This document shows positions 1-9,257 of a stretch of 64,000 bases of DNA, one piece after another. The first letter of the stretch is position 1; each line of letters opens with the position of its first letter. The notes beneath the pieces were generated by a model, which did no database searches, was not told the origin of the DNA, and was given only the letters and a program-made list of their open reading frames with translations. Source of the stretch: Pseudomonas sp. SCB32 (GTDB lineage: Bacteria; Pseudomonadota; Gammaproteobacteria; Pseudomonadales; Pseudomonadaceae); the NCBI RefSeq assembly GCF_009189165.1, contig NZ_CP045118.1, positions 930,001 to 994,000 on the forward strand, in the 5' to 3' direction. A program made the translations under genes and the position numbers.

Positions 1-488
1 GGTTCGTCGAACAGCATCACGATCGGGTCCATGGCCAGCGCGCGGGCGATGGCGACGCGCTGCTGCTGGCCGCCGGAGAGCTGGCCGGGGTGCTTGTGCG
101 CATGGGCCTTGAGGCCGACGCGGTCGAGCAGCTTCATGCCCTTGTCCATCGCCTCTTCCTTGCTCCGGCCCAGGACCTTGCGCTGGGCGATGGTCAGGTT
201 CTCGGTGATGGACAGGTGCGGAAACAGCTCGAAGTGCTGGAACACCATGCCCACGCGGGAGCGCAGCTTCGGCAGGTCGGTTTTCGGGTTGGCGATGGAG
301 GTGCCGTCGACGGTGATGTCGCCCTTCTGGAAAGGCTCCAGCGCGTTGACGCACTTGATCAGGGTCGACTTGCCCGAGCCGGACGGGCCGCAGACCACCA
401 CCACTTCACCCTTGGACACCTTGGTGTTGCAGTCGGTGAGCACCTGGAAGTCGCCATACCACTTGCTGACGTTGTCGATGGAGATCAT
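1..488 (-). CDS. aatP: Acidic amino-acid ABC transporter ATPase (partial, runs off left edge)
   Basis: Cytoplasmic ATP-binding subunit of the glutamate/aspartate-type importer whose permeases and binding protein follow upstream. Reading leftward from the ATG at 488 it begins [20 protein letters not shown]. It shows the Walker A motif GPSGSGKST near residue 40, a Q-loop (FQHFELFPH), the ABC signature [15 protein letters not shown] and the start of Walker B (MLFDEP) at the window edge. The C-terminal third, including the H-loop, lies outside the window. Its start codon overlaps the aatM stop by four bases (ATGA), so translation is probably coupled. GltL/AatP family; substrate is inferred from the operon rather than from this subunit. 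Confidence 0.93.
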   Translation of the reverse strand, partial: MISIDNVSKWYGDFQVLTDCNTKVSKGEVVVVCGPSGSGKSTLIKCVNALEPFQKGDITVDGTSIANPKTDLPKLRSRVGMVFQHFELFPHLSITENLTIAQRKVLGRSKEEAMDKGMKLLDRVGLKAHAHKHPGQLSGGQQQRVAIARALAMDPIVMLFDE

Positions 489-1153
489 ACGGTTAACCTT
501 TTCTGCAGGCGCTTCACGCCGAGGGAAGCGGCGAAGCTGATGACGAAGTAGACGAGACCGGCGAAGATCAGGAACTCATGGGGCTGGCCGATGATGTCGC
601 CACGGGAGCGGGCGGCGTTGAGGAAGTCCATCAGGCCGACGCTGTAGACCAGCGAGGTGTCCTGGAACAGGATGATGCTCTGCTGCAGCAGCAGCGGGGT
701 CATCTTGCGGAACGCCTGGGGCAGGATGATCAGGCGCATGGCCTGGCTGTAGGTCATGCCCAGCGCGTAGGACGCGCCAATCTGGCCCTTCGGGATGGCC
801 TGGATGCCGGCGCGGACGATCTCGCAGTAGTAGGCCGCCTCGAACATCATGAAGGCCACCAGGCACGAGGTGAACGCGCCCACCGGGGTGTCCTGGCCGG
901 TGATCCAGCGCAGGATGAAAGGCACCGCGAAGTAGAACCAGGTGATCACCAGCAGCAGCGGGATCGAGCGGAAGTAGTTCACGTAGAAGCCGGCGATGTT
1001 CGACAGCAGCTTGCTGTTGGACAGGCGCATCAGTGCGAGGAGGGTGCCCAGCACCACGCCGCCCAGGATGCCCAGCGCCATCAGCTGCAGGGTGCTGAGC
1101 ATGCCGTCCCAGAGGCCGGGGAGGGCGGGGACGATCTGACTGAAGTCCATCAT
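485..1153 (-). CDS. aatM: Acidic amino-acid ABC transporter permease (GltK/AatM type)
   Basis: Inner-membrane permease of 222 residues, the usual size of this family. It has several hydrophobic segments and the conserved cytoplasmic loop around residues 115-150 that contacts the ATPase ([23 protein letters not shown]). Gene order binding protein, AatQ, AatM, AatP matches the Pseudomonas aatJQMP and E. coli gltIJKL systems. The gene overlaps both neighbours by four bases (ATGA junctions), a sign of one tightly coupled transcription unit. Confidence 0.93.
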   Translation of the reverse strand: MMDFSQIVPALPGLWDGMLSTLQLMALGILGGVVLGTLLALMRLSNSKLLSNIAGFYVNYFRSIPLLLVITWFYFAVPFILRWITGQDTPVGAFTSCLVAFMMFEAAYYCEIVRAGIQAIPKGQIGASYALGMTYSQAMRLIILPQAFRKMTPLLLQQSIILFQDTSLVYSVGLMDFLNAARSRGDIIGQPHEFLIFAGLVYFVISFAASLGVKRLQKRLTV

Positions 1154-1896
1154 TTACCTCCCACGGAAATCAGGCCCGGCACCGCGACCTTCTTCTCGAC
1201 GAAGCGCATGCCGAGCATCAGGCTCATGTTCAGGGTGAAGTAGATCAGCGTGGCCAGGGTGAAGGCCTCGAACAGGTTGGCGCTGAATTCGGCGGTCTGC
1301 TTGGTCTGCGCGAGCAGCTCCATGAGGCCGATCAGGGAGGCCACCGAGGAGTTCTTGAAGACGTTGAGGAACTCGGAGGTGAGCGGCGGAATGATGATGC
1401 GGAAGGCCTGCGGCAGCAGCACGTAGCGGTAGATCGCCGGCAGGCGGAAGCCCATGGCGCTGGCGGCGGCGAGCTGGCCCTTGGGCAGCGCCTGGATGCC
1501 GGTGCGCACCTGCTCGCAGACCCGCGCGGCGGTGAACAGGCCCAGGCACACGACGACGCTGATGAAGGCCGAGGTTTCCGGGGCGATGCCCAGCTTGAAC
1601 CAGTCCTGGATCGGCTGCGGCAGGTAGTCCGGCACGAAGAAGTACCAGAGGAACAGCTGCACCAGCAGCGGCACGTTGCGGAACAGCTCCACGTAGGCGG
1701 TGGCGATGCCGGACAGCCAGCGGTTGGGCAGGGTGCGCATCACGCCCAGCAGCGCGCCGAGCGCCAGGGCGATGAACCAGGCAGCGAGCGAGACGGCGAT
1801 GGTCCAGCCAAGGCCGGTGATGTACCAGTCCAGGTAGCGCTCGTCGCCGATCCCGGTGGACTTGAAGAACACGCCCCAGTCCCAGTTGTAATCCAT
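1150..1896 (-). CDS. aatQ: Acidic amino-acid ABC transporter permease (GltJ/AatQ type)
   Basis: Second inner-membrane permease subunit, 248 residues from the chosen start. The protein begins MDYNWDWGVFFKSTGIGD, matching the start typical of GltJ-like proteins. A GAGGGG ribosome-binding site lies about nine bases upstream of this ATG, so I prefer it to an in-frame codon 27 bases upstream. The ATPase-contact loop reads CEQVRTGIQALPKGQLAAASAMG. It pairs with AatM to form the membrane channel. It is separated from aatJ by about 315 bp holding two strong hairpins and a repeat element, which may lower permease expression relative to the binding protein. Confidence 0.93.
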   Translation of the reverse strand: MDYNWDWGVFFKSTGIGDERYLDWYITGLGWTIAVSLAAWFIALALGALLGVMRTLPNRWLSGIATAYVELFRNVPLLVQLFLWYFFVPDYLPQPIQDWFKLGIAPETSAFISVVVCLGLFTAARVCEQVRTGIQALPKGQLAAASAMGFRLPAIYRYVLLPQAFRIIIPPLTSEFLNVFKNSSVASLIGLMELLAQTKQTAEFSANLFEAFTLATLIYFTLNMSLMLGMRFVEKKVAVPGLISVGGK

Positions 1897-1921
1897 GACG
1901 GGTTTCCCCTCAGAGTTGTTC

Positions 1922-2040
1922 ACGCTCCGCTGCGCGTCGGCAGAACTGCGTTGGAGACAGGCTCGGGATGCTCATTAACAGCTGTTAACTCCGCTCCCTC
2001 GCCTGTCTCCGCCTTGTTCTGCTCTAGCTCGCGGAGCATG
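1922..2040 (+). repeat. Dispersed intergenic element, copy 1 (TIR-type family)
   Basis: Shares the core GCTGCGCGTCGG...AACTGCGTT...ACAGGCTCGG and the later CTCGCCTGT...GCCTTGTTCT block with the copy at 14968-15214, and ATGCTCATT...AACT.CGCT with the opposite-strand copy at 59474-59620. Internally a perfect ten-base inverted repeat (GGAGACAGGC at 1953-1962, GCCTGTCTCC at 2001-2010) and a flanking GCAGAAC/GTTCTGC pair allow a long hairpin. No coding capacity is seen. It occupies the aatJ-aatQ spacer. Confidence 0.75.
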
Positions 2041-2142
2041 AGCAGGTATTTGTTTTACGGCACGAAGCCGGAAGCGGGCGTGCAAAGGCCCACCACCCGC
2101 GGGTAGCGGATGTTCCGGCATCGTCATCAGGAGTAATGGGCC

Positions 2143-2165
2143 GGGAGCGCAAGGCTTGCGCTCCC
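2143..2165 (-). terminator. Perfect GC-rich hairpin in the aatJ-aatQ spacer
   Basis: GGGAGCGCAA and TTGCGCTCCC form a ten-base perfect stem with a three-base loop. No U-tract follows, so it looks like an mRNA-stabilising or partial-attenuation hairpin downstream of the binding-protein gene rather than a classic terminator. Confidence 0.55.
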
Positions 2166-2173
2166 GATCCCCC

Positions 2174-2204
2174 GCGCAGCGCCACCTTGTGGGTGGCGCT
2201 GCGC
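2174..2204 (-). terminator. Strong GC-rich hairpin directly after aatJ
   Basis: GCGCAGCGCCACC pairs with GGTGGCGCTGCGC (13 bp perfect stem, five-base loop), starting eight bases after the aatJ stop. With the second hairpin at 2143-2165 it could protect or partly terminate the aatJ message. Higher expression of the binding protein than of the permeases is common in such operons. Confidence 0.6.
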
Positions 2205-2211
2205 GCGACCG

Positions 2212-3120
2212 TTACATCTGCTCGGCAGACTTGTCGGTCGGAGTGGCGATCAGCTTCTTGAGCTCATCACTCATCGGGAAGTTGAGGTTCAGGTCCTTCG
2301 GCGGGATCGGCTTCATGAACCACTGGTCGTAGATCTTGTTCACCTCGCCCGAGGCGAAGGTGTCGGCGATGGCCTTGTCGACCACCTGCTTGAACGCTGC
2401 GTCGCCCTTGCGAACCATGCACGCGTAGATCTCGTAGGACTGCGGCTTGCCGACCACGTGCCAGTCGGCCGGGTTCTTGGCCTTGGCCATTTCGCCGTAG
2501 AGCAGCGCGTCGTCCATCATGAAGGCCACGGCGCGGCCGGATTCGAGCATCAGGAAGGACTCGCCGTGGTCCTTGGCCGAGATGATGTTCATGCCCATCT
2601 TCTTCTCGGCGTTCATCTGCTTGAGCAGACGCTCGGAGGTGGTGCCGGCGGTGGTCACCACGTTCTTGCCGTTCAGGTCGGCGAAGTCGTTGATGCCCGA
2701 GCTGGTCTTGGTCAGCAGGCGGGTGCCCACTTCGAAGATGCCGACGGAGAAGTCGACCTGCTTCTGGCGCTCCAGGTTGTTGGTGGTGGAGCCGCACTCG
2801 ATGTCCACGGTGCCGTTCTGCACCAGCGGGATACGGGTCTGGGAGGTGACCAGGTTGTAGCGCACCTTCAGGTCGGGGAGGTTCAGCTCTTTCTTCAGGG
2901 CTTCGACGACCTTCAGCTGCAGGTCGTGGGAGTAGCCCACCGGCTGACGCGGATCAGTGGCGAGGTAGGAGAAGGGAATGGAGGCGTCACGGTGGCCGAG
3001 GACGACGGTGCCGGAGTCCTTGATCTTCTTCAGGGTGCCGGTGAGCTCTTCAGCGACGACGGGAGTGGCGAGCAGGGCCGCGACAATGGCGGCACCCAAC
3101 GCACGGGGTGCGAAACGCAT
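2212..3120 (-). CDS. aatJ: Periplasmic glutamate/aspartate-binding protein
   Basis: Periplasmic solute-binding protein (SBP_bac_3 family, 302 residues), the substrate-capturing part of the AatJQMP importer. Residues 1-23 are a Sec signal peptide (RFAPRALGAAIVAALLATPVVA, cleaved before EELTG). The mature part shows the GltI-like features SIPFSYLA, DIECGSTTNNLERQKQVDFS and TTAGTTSERLL. First gene of the operon. Its promoter region carries a sigma-54 promoter, an IHF-like site and two AauR-type operators, as expected if the AauS-AauR two-component system controls it. No aauSR genes lie inside this window. Confidence 0.95.
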   Translation of the reverse strand: MRFAPRALGAAIVAALLATPVVAEELTGTLKKIKDSGTVVLGHRDASIPFSYLATDPRQPVGYSHDLQLKVVEALKKELNLPDLKVRYNLVTSQTRIPLVQNGTVDIECGSTTNNLERQKQVDFSVGIFEVGTRLLTKTSSGINDFADLNGKNVVTTAGTTSERLLKQMNAEKKMGMNIISAKDHGESFLMLESGRAVAFMMDDALLYGEMAKAKNPADWHVVGKPQSYEIYACMVRKGDAAFKQVVDKAIADTFASGEVNKIYDQWFMKPIPPKDLNLNFPMSDELKKLIATPTDKSAEQM

Positions 3121-3204
3121 GGAATCTACCTCGACTGGTTGTGTTTGTTATTCAGTCCTGCGACTGGCGAGGGGTAGCCATGCCGCATGCTTGGGATGGA
3201 CAGG

Positions 3205-3220
3205 AGCAGGCTCTGTGCCA
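3205..3220 (-). promoter_or_regulatory. Sigma-54 (RpoN) -24/-12 promoter for aatJ
   Basis: On the minus strand the sequence is TGGCACAGAGCCTGCT, against the consensus TGGCACG-N4-TTGCT. The invariant GG and GC are exactly ten bases apart. It lies 85 bases upstream of the aatJ ATG. Only two positions of the conserved bases differ from consensus. Confidence 0.85.
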
Positions 3221-3237
3221 ACTTCTGGATTTGTTTT

Positions 3238-3250
3238 TAAGTTATTGAAT
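3238..3250 (-). promoter_or_regulatory. IHF-like binding site
   Basis: The minus strand reads ATTCAATAACTTA, one mismatch from the IHF consensus WATCAANNNNTTR. It lies in an AT-rich tract (about 3226-3270) between the activator sites and the sigma-54 promoter, the usual place for DNA bending. Confidence 0.6.
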
Positions 3251-3297
3251 ATAAAAGATATTTTTATGTGTTGCCGAGCATCTCGCCGCTTGGGGTG

Positions 3298-3311
3298 TTC
3301 GGCAATCCGGA
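3298..3311. promoter_or_regulatory. Second AauR-type operator (imperfect)
   Basis: TTCGGCAATCCGGA matches the recalled AauR palindrome TTCGGNNNNCCGAA with one mismatch. Its centre is 31 bases, about three helical turns, from the perfect site at 3329-3342, so two dimers would lie on the same face of the DNA. Confidence 0.65.
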
Positions 3312-3328
3312 TATTCGATGAATTTGCG

Positions 3329-3342
3329 TTCGGAAATCCGAA
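3329..3342. promoter_or_regulatory. AauR-type enhancer site (perfect palindrome)
   Basis: TTCGGAAATCCGAA fits TTCGGNNNNCCGAA, the motif I recall for the sigma-54 activator AauR in Pseudomonas putida. It sits about 115 bp upstream of the -12/-24 element, a typical enhancer distance. The rest of the gap up to the ada stop (3343-3508) shows nothing I can name. Confidence 0.75.
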
Positions 3343-3508
3343 CGACAGGGCGCCAGGCGTCACTTGGCGGGCTCTCTGTCCGGGATGGAAGACAGCGCAC
3401 ACGGCCGGGCGTTCCAATCGAGGAGGACCGTCGCGGGGGATGGCCCGTGGGGGAGGATGACAGCACCCGCGCCGCCGGGCGAGGCGGCGGTTTCAGGCGT
3501 GGCCGGTC

Positions 3509-4570
3509 TCAGTCGTTGTCGCTGACCCGGCCGGCGGCGCGCTCCTCGCGGCGCAGCAGCTCGCGCTTGCGCGGCAGCCCCCAGCGGTAGCCGCCTTCGC
3601 CCGCGCTGCCGACCACCCGGTGGCAGGGCACCAGCAGGCCGACGCTGTTGCTGGCACAGGCGCGGGCGATGGCCCGTGGATGGCTGCCCAGCTGTTCGGC
3701 CAACTCGCCGTAGCGGCGAGTCTCGCCGCTGGGGATGCGCGTGAGGGCGCGCCAGACGCGCAGCTGGAAGGCGCTGCCGTGCAGGTCCAGCGGCAGGTGG
3801 GCGGCCTGTTCGGGCTCCGCCAGCTGCGCCAGTACCTGCTTCAACCAGCCGCCCAGGCCCGCGTCGTCGCGCATCCGCTCGGCGGCGCCGAAGCGTTCGG
3901 CCAGTTGCCGCTCCAGCTCCCCGGCGTCATCGGCGAACAGCAGGGCGCAGACGCCCTTGTCGGTGGCCGCCAGCAGCATCTGGCCCAATGGGCAGGGTGC
4001 GATGACGTAGCGCAGGCGTTCGCCGGCGCCCTTCTGCCGGCGCTGCGCCGGGGTCAGCGGAGTGGCGCTTTCGTAGAGGGCGCGGGTGCCGGAGTAACCC
4101 GCTTCCAGGGCCGCATCCAGCACCGAACGCGCCTGCGGCAGCGCGGCGGCGAGGCGCTGTTCGCGCCGTGACTCGGCCCAGGCGCGTGGGGTCAGGCCGG
4201 TGCGGGCCTTGAAGGCGCGGGCCAGGTGCGAGGCGGAGAGGCCGATGCGGCCGGCCAGCTCGTCCAGGGTCAGCGGTTTCTCCGCGCGGTCGAGCAGTTC
4301 GCAGGCAGCGGCAACCAGCGCATCCAGTTGCTCGCGGGGGCTCGGGCCGTTCGGCGAGCAACGTTTGCACGGGCGGAATCCGGCCGCCTCGGCGGCGGCG
4401 GGGCCTTCGTAAAAGGCCACATTGCTGCGCGAGGGCCGGCGGGCCGGGCAATTGGGGCGGCAGTAGACACCGGTAGAGCGCACGCTGAAGACGAAGCGGC
4501 CCTCGAAGCGCGCATCGCGCTCGCAGACGGCCTGCCAGCAGCGCTCGGGGTTCAGTTCGATGCTCATCAT
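3509..4570 (-). CDS. ada: Bifunctional adaptive-response methyltransferase/regulator Ada
   Basis: 353-residue full-length Ada. Residues 1-80 form the Ada zinc domain with the four cysteines C37, C41, C68 and C71; C37 is the expected phosphotriester methyl acceptor. An AraC-type helix-turn-helix follows (LDELAGRIGLSASHLARAFK, about 104-123), then the methylguanine methyltransferase domain with active-site PCHRV (C316). It repairs O6-methylguanine and methylphosphotriesters and activates alkylation-repair genes once methylated. Two ATGs stand in tandem; a GGAGA site serves either. No alkA or alkB is adjacent. The 5' end is divergent from the sensor kinase gene. Confidence 0.96.
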   Translation of the reverse strand: MMSIELNPERCWQAVCERDARFEGRFVFSVRSTGVYCRPNCPARRPSRSNVAFYEGPAAAEAAGFRPCKRCSPNGPSPREQLDALVAAACELLDRAEKPLTLDELAGRIGLSASHLARAFKARTGLTPRAWAESRREQRLAAALPQARSVLDAALEAGYSGTRALYESATPLTPAQRRQKGAGERLRYVIAPCPLGQMLLAATDKGVCALLFADDAGELERQLAERFGAAERMRDDAGLGGWLKQVLAQLAEPEQAAHLPLDLHGSAFQLRVWRALTRIPSGETRRYGELAEQLGSHPRAIARACASNSVGLLVPCHRVVGSAGEGGYRWGLPRKRELLRREERAAGRVSDND

Positions 4571-4694
4571 GGCGTGTCTCCAGGGAATTCGGCGTTGGGC
4601 AAATTGTCTGTCCCGCGCCGCGTGCGGGCAATCCGCATCGCGTTTTCAAACTGCGGGCTACGCTTGCCGGTGTCCGCCTTCAGAGAGCGTTGCC

Positions 4695-7040
4695 TTGCTT
4701 CGATTCTGCTTCTGCTGCCTGTTGCTCGTCACGCTGTATGCCCCGGCGCATGCGGCGAGCCTTGCATTGAACGATCAGGAACGTGCGTTCGTCAGTGCCC
4801 ACGAACCGATCCGCGTCGGGCTGTTCCGCGCTGGCTGGCCGCCGTTCGAGGTGATCGACGAGTTCGACCAGTTCCACGGCATCAGCGCCGACTACCTGCA
4901 GCTGATTTCCGAACGCCTGGGGATGAAGATCCGGCCGGTGATCTACAACACCTGGGATGACGTGCTGGCCGCCGTGCACGCCGGCGAGGTGGACCTTGTG
5001 CCGTCGGTGGCGATGACCGAGGAGCGCAAGCGCTTCCTGAGCTTCAGCCAGCCGTACCTGCTGACCAGCAGCCTGATTTTCGCCCGTCGCGACAGTACCA
5101 TCCGCACGCTCGATGATCTGTCCGGGCGGCGGGTGGCGGTGGAGCAGGGCTATGCCGTGCAGGAACTGCTGGAGAAGGCCGTGCCCGGCGTCGTCTTCGT
5201 GGTCAGCGACGATTCGCCCGGCGCCCTGAAGGCGGTTTCCACCGGCAAGGCCGATGCCTATGTGGGCAACCTGATCACGTCGACCTACCTGGTCGAGCAG
5301 CTGAATCTGACCAACCTGGAAGTCCGTGGCGACAGCGGCCTGGGCAACAGCCAGGTGCGCTTCGCCGTGCGCAAGGAACTGGAGCCGCTGGTGCCGTTGC
5401 TCGACCGCGCCTTGGGCAGCATTTCCCGCAGCGAACAGGAGGAGATCCAGGCCCGCTGGCTGCCGTCGCTGGATGTGTTCGACTGGATGCACCTGCTGCA
5501 GATCGCCTGGCCCTGGGTGGTCGGGGTGCTCGCGCTGCTGGCCTTCGTCCTGGTGTGGAACCGGCGGTTGTCGATCCAGGTCACCGAGCGCGCCCGCGCC
5601 GAAGCCGAGGAGCGCCGCCAGCGCAGCACGCTGCTGGCGCTGATCAACGCGATTCCCGACCCGATCTGGTTCAAGGACACCCAGGGCCGTTACCTGGGGG
5701 TCAACCAGGCGTTCGCCGACTGCCTGGGGCGACGTCCGGACGAGATCATCGGGCGCAGCGACCGCCAGTTGTTCAGTCGCAACGCCGTTGCCAACCGGCA
5801 CGACCGCGACCACCAGGCGCTGACGGGCAGCGAGCCCTTCGCCAGCGAGGGCTGGGTGGTCTATCCGGACGGCCGACAGGTGCTGTTCGATACCTTGCGC
5901 AGTGCCTTCCAGGATGACAACGGGCACCTGCTGGGGCTGGTCGGCGTGAGCCGCGACGTCACCGCGCGCAAGTCCACCGAGGTCGCGCTGGCCCAGGCCC
6001 GTGACCTCGCCGAGGAAGCCGCGCAGCTCAAGAGCGACTTTCTCGCCAACATGAGCCACGAAATCCGCACGCCGCTGAACATCATCATCGGGCTTGCGCA
6101 CCTGCTGCAGGAAACCACCCTGGATGAGCAGCAGCTGGATTACCTGGGCAAGATCCAGGGCTCGGGTCAGTACCTGCTGGAGCTGATCAGCGACATCCTC
6201 GACCTGTCGCGGGTGGAAGCCGGCAAGCTGGAGTTCGAGCACATCGATTTCGACCTTGAACGCATGCTCGGCGAGCTGTTCGACCTGCTCAGCATCCGCG
6301 CGGCGAACAAGGGGCTGGCGGTGCGCTGCGAGATCGACGCGCGGGTGCCGGCCAAGGTGGTGGGAGACTCGCTGCGCCTGCGGCAGATCCTGATGAACTA
6401 CGCCAACAACGCGCTGAAGTTCACCGAGCGCGGCGAAGTGGTGCTGGTCGTCGATCTGGAGCAGGAGGACGAGGACAACCTGCAGCTGTACTTCGGCCTG
6501 CGCGATACCGGTATCGGTATTTCCCCGGCGCAGCAGGCTCGCCTGTTCGAGTCGTTCCGCCAGGCTGACAGCTCGATCACCCGGCGCTATGGTGGTTCGG
6601 GGCTGGGGCTGGCGATCTGCAAGCGGCTGGCGGAGGCGATGGGCGGCAGCGTCGGCGTGGAGAGCGAGGCGGGGCAGGGCAGCCTGTTCTGGTGCCGCCT
6701 GCCCATGGGGCGGGTGGACGATGCTCAGGAGGTGAACCTCGACAGCATCAGCCATGCCTTGCCCCCGCCGGAGACGTTACCGGCGGCGGAAAAGGCCGAG
6801 CCGGTGCCGATCCCCGCTGGCGACGGGGTGGAGGTCGAGCGCGTCTGCCGGCGCCTGGCGCAGCTGCTGGCCGCCGACGATCCGCGCGCCGGGCGTTTGC
6901 TGGGCGAGCGTGCAAGCCTGCTGCGCAGCGTCTTCAATGAGGGATACGAAGGCATCGCGACGAACATCAAGCGCTTCGAGTTCGAGCGTGCCCTGGAGAA
7001 CCTGGTGAATCTGGCCAGGGATCGCGACATCAGGATCTGA
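4695..7040 (+). CDS. Membrane sensor histidine kinase with periplasmic substrate-binding-type domain, PAS and kinase core
   Basis: About 781 residues from a proposed TTG start at 4695. That start gives a clean signal peptide ([20 protein letters not shown]) and has an AGAGAG site seven bases upstream; longer in-frame starts would overlap ada. Order: SBP_bac_3 ligand domain (about 25-260), one membrane segment (about 266-288), PAS (about 310-420), HisKA with [10 protein letters not shown] (His455), HATPase ending with [11 protein letters not shown] (about 637). After the ATPase comes a tail of about 100 residues ([15 protein letters not shown]...[10 protein letters not shown]). It resembles the piece usually found after the receiver of hybrid kinases, but no receiver is present. 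The next gene supplies one. Predicted to sense an amino acid or similar small ligand. Confidence 0.88.
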   Translation: MLRFCFCCLLLVTLYAPAHAASLALNDQERAFVSAHEPIRVGLFRAGWPPFEVIDEFDQFHGISADYLQLISERLGMKIRPVIYNTWDDVLAAVHAGEVDLVPSVAMTEERKRFLSFSQPYLLTSSLIFARRDSTIRTLDDLSGRRVAVEQGYAVQELLEKAVPGVVFVVSDDSPGALKAVSTGKADAYVGNLITSTYLVEQLNLTNLEVRGDSGLGNSQVRFAVRKELEPLVPLLDRALGSISRSEQEEIQARWLPSLDVFDWMHLLQIAWPWVVGVLALLAFVLVWNRRLSIQVTERARAEAEERRQRSTLLALINAIPDPIWFKDTQGRYLGVNQAFADCLGRRPDEIIGRSDRQLFSRNAVANRHDRDHQALTGSEPFASEGWVVYPDGRQVLFDTLRSAFQDDNGHLLGLVGVSRDVTARKSTEVALAQARDLAEEAAQLKSDFLANMSHEIRTPLNIIIGLAHLLQETTLDEQQLDYLGKIQGSGQYLLELISDILDLSRVEAGKLEFEHIDFDLERMLGELFDLLSIRAANKGLAVRCEIDARVPAKVVGDSLRLRQILMNYANNALKFTERGEVVLVVDLEQEDEDNLQLYFGLRDTGIGISPAQQARLFESFRQADSSITRRYGGSGLGLAICKRLAEAMGGSVGVESEAGQGSLFWCRLPMGRVDDAQEVNLDSISHALPPPETLPAAEKAEPVPIPAGDGVEVERVCRRLAQLLAADDPRAGRLLGERASLLRSVFNEGYEGIATNIKRFEFERALENLVNLARDRDIRI

Positions 7041-7105
7041 ACGCCGGCGCGGATGAAAGGTCCGATCTGGCGCCGCGTGGCAGTCTGATCAATAAGGGGA
7101 ACGCA

Positions 7106-8287
7106 ATGGATAGCATGCTCGACCGGCCGGAGCAGGAACTGATCCTGGTGGTGGATGACCAGCCGGACAATCTGATGTTGATGAGCGAACTGCTCATGGA
7201 CCGCTATCAGGTGCGTGTCGCCCCCAGTGGCGCCAAGGCATTGCGCCTGGTGCAGAGCGATCCCCGGCCGGACCTGGTGCTGCTCGACATCATGATGCCG
7301 GAGATGGACGGCTACGAAGTCTGCCGGCAGCTCAAGGCCGATCCGGCGACCCGCGACATCCCGGTGATCTTCCTCACCGGCATGGTCAATGCTTCGGACG
7401 AGCAGAAGGGCCTCGACCTGGGAGCGGTGGACTACATCACCAAGCCGATCAGCCCGCCGGTGACCCTGGCGCGCATCCGTGCCCACCTCAACCTCAAGGC
7501 CAACGCCGACTTCCTGCGCGACAAGAGCGAATACCTGGAGCTGGAAGTGCGTCGCCGCGCCCGCGAGCTGCAAGCCATCCAGGACGCCACGCTGGAGGCC
7601 ATGGCGACCCTGTGCGATCTGCGCGACAACGCGCACAGCCAGCATCTGGTGCGCATCGAGCATTACATGCGCCTGCTCGGCAGCACCCTCGCGCTGCGCA
7701 ACGAGTTTTCCAACGAGCTCTCGGTGGAGAACATCGAGCTGCTGTCGCGCTCGGCGCAGTTGCACGATATCGGCAAGGTCGCGGTGCCGGACCGCATCCT
7801 CCACCACCCCGGTCAGCTCGACGAGGCTGACCAGGCGATCATGCAAAGCCATACCACGGTCGGCCACGACGCACTGGCGGCGGCCGAACGCAAGCTCGGC
7901 TATCCGGCGGACTTCCTGCGCTACGCCAAGGAGATCGCCCACAGCCATCACGAGCGCTGGGATGGCGGCGGTTATCCGGAAGGGCTGGCCGGCGAGCGCA
8001 TCCCGATGGCCGCGCGGATGCTGATGCTGATCGATTGCTACGACGAAATGACCAGTCGCCACGCCTACCGCACCTCGCTGGGGCCGGATGAAGCGGCGGC
8101 ACGGATCAAGGCCGGCTCCGGCAGCCAGTTCGACCCGCGCATGGTGGAAGCCTTCAGCGAGGCCGCCGAAGGCTTCGCCAGCATCGCCCTGCGCTATGCC
8201 GACAGCGACGAGGCCCTTGGCCTGGAGCTGTTGCGGCTGGAGGATGCGGTGATAGAAAACATCGAACTGACGCCGCCCGCCCCCTGA
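7106..8287 (+). CDS. Response regulator with HD-GYP domain, c-di-GMP phosphodiesterase
   Basis: 393 residues. The N-terminal receiver has DD at 17-18, phosphoacceptor D61 and K113. A helical linker (140-170) leads to an HD-GYP domain with H220-D221 in LHDIGK and the [11 protein letters not shown] motif at 281-291; the metal and catalytic signature looks complete. Size and layout match P. aeruginosa PA4781 as I recall it. The gene starts 65 bases after the sensor kinase in the same direction, so it is the likely phosphotransfer target. Together they would link an external ligand to breakdown of cyclic di-GMP. An AGGGGAA ribosome-binding site precedes the ATG. Confidence 0.92.
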   Translation: MDSMLDRPEQELILVVDDQPDNLMLMSELLMDRYQVRVAPSGAKALRLVQSDPRPDLVLLDIMMPEMDGYEVCRQLKADPATRDIPVIFLTGMVNASDEQKGLDLGAVDYITKPISPPVTLARIRAHLNLKANADFLRDKSEYLELEVRRRARELQAIQDATLEAMATLCDLRDNAHSQHLVRIEHYMRLLGSTLALRNEFSNELSVENIELLSRSAQLHDIGKVAVPDRILHHPGQLDEADQAIMQSHTTVGHDALAAAERKLGYPADFLRYAKEIAHSHHERWDGGGYPEGLAGERIPMAARMLMLIDCYDEMTSRHAYRTSLGPDEAAARIKAGSGSQFDPRMVEAFSEAAEGFASIALRYADSDEALGLELLRLEDAVIENIELTPPAP

Positions 8288-8360
8288 TCGCGCTGGGCGG
8301 CCGACAGGGATTGACGTATAAGGTGCGCAGCGCCCGCAGAGAGGTATGCCAGGAAGCCCG

Positions 8361-9257
8361 ATGAAGACCCCGAAACGCATTGAGCCGCTGATCGAAGATG
8401 GCCTGATCGACGAAGTGTTGCGACCGCTGATGAGTGGCAAGGAAGCAGCGGTCTATGTGGTGCGCTGCGGCGACGAGCTGCGCTGCGCCAAGGTCTACAA
8501 GGAAGCCAACAAGCGCAGCTTCCGCCAGGCCGCCGAGTACCAGGAAGGGCGCAAGGTGCGCAACAGCCGCCAGGCACGCGCCATGGCCAAGGGCAGCAAG
8601 TACGGCCGCAAGGAACAGGAGGAAGCCTGGCAGAACGCTGAGGTTGCCGCGCTGTTCCGTCTGGCCAATGCCGGCGTGCGGGTGCCCAAGCCTTACGATT
8701 TCCTCGACGGCGTGCTGTTGATGGAAATGATCGCCGACGAGGATGGCGACGCCGCACCGCGCCTGAACGACGTGGTGATGGAGCCGGAGCTGGCCCGCGA
8801 ATTCCACGCCTTCCTGATTCGACAGATCGTGATGATGCTCTGCGCCGGCCTGGTGCACGGCGACCTGTCCGAATTCAACGTGCTGGTGGGGCCGGACGGC
8901 CCGGTGATCATCGACCTGCCCCAGGCGGTGGACGCCGCTGGCAACAACCACGCCTTCCGCATGCTGGAGCGTGACGTGGGCAACATGGCGGCGTACTTCG
9001 GGCGCTTCGCCCCGGAACTCCAGTACACCCACTACGCCAAGGAAATGTGGGCGCTTTATGAAGAAGGGCAGCTGCTGCCGGACACCCCGCTGACCGGCCA
9101 TTTCGACGACCCCGAGGACGAGGCGGACGTCGATTCGGTGCTGCGCGAAATCGCCGACGCCCTGCGCGAACAGGCGCGCCGCGAAGCCGGCCGTGCCGCC
9201 CAGGACGCGCCGCAGACCCGCGATGAACCGCCGCCCCCGCCGTGGGAGCAGGCTTGA
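8361..9257 (+). CDS. RIO1-family atypical serine/threonine kinase
   Basis: 298 residues from the ATG at 8361, chosen because AGGAAG lies seven bases upstream; an ATG 15 bases earlier is worse placed. The RIO catalytic loop is LVHGDLSEFN (H166, D168) and the metal-binding segment IIDLPQAVD (D185), the RIO replacement for DFG. The ATP-binding part contains KEAAVYVV and AKVYK. The C-terminal 60 residues are acidic and proline-rich. Bacterial RIO proteins have no firmly established substrate. The PAO1 counterpart, from memory PA4780, also sits beside the HD-GYP gene. The stop overlaps the start of the next gene. Confidence 0.9.
   Translation: MKTPKRIEPLIEDGLIDEVLRPLMSGKEAAVYVVRCGDELRCAKVYKEANKRSFRQAAEYQEGRKVRNSRQARAMAKGSKYGRKEQEEAWQNAEVAALFRLANAGVRVPKPYDFLDGVLLMEMIADEDGDAAPRLNDVVMEPELAREFHAFLIRQIVMMLCAGLVHGDLSEFNVLVGPDGPVIIDLPQAVDAAGNNHAFRMLERDVGNMAAYFGRFAPELQYTHYAKEMWALYEEGQLLPDTPLTGHFDDPEDEADVDSVLREIADALREQARREAGRAAQDAPQTRDEPPPPPWEQA

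Noticed and set aside
4680..6755. 691-codon open frame on the minus strand
   Set aside because: Antisense to the sensor kinase; low-complexity His/Gln/Leu-rich translation with no motif.
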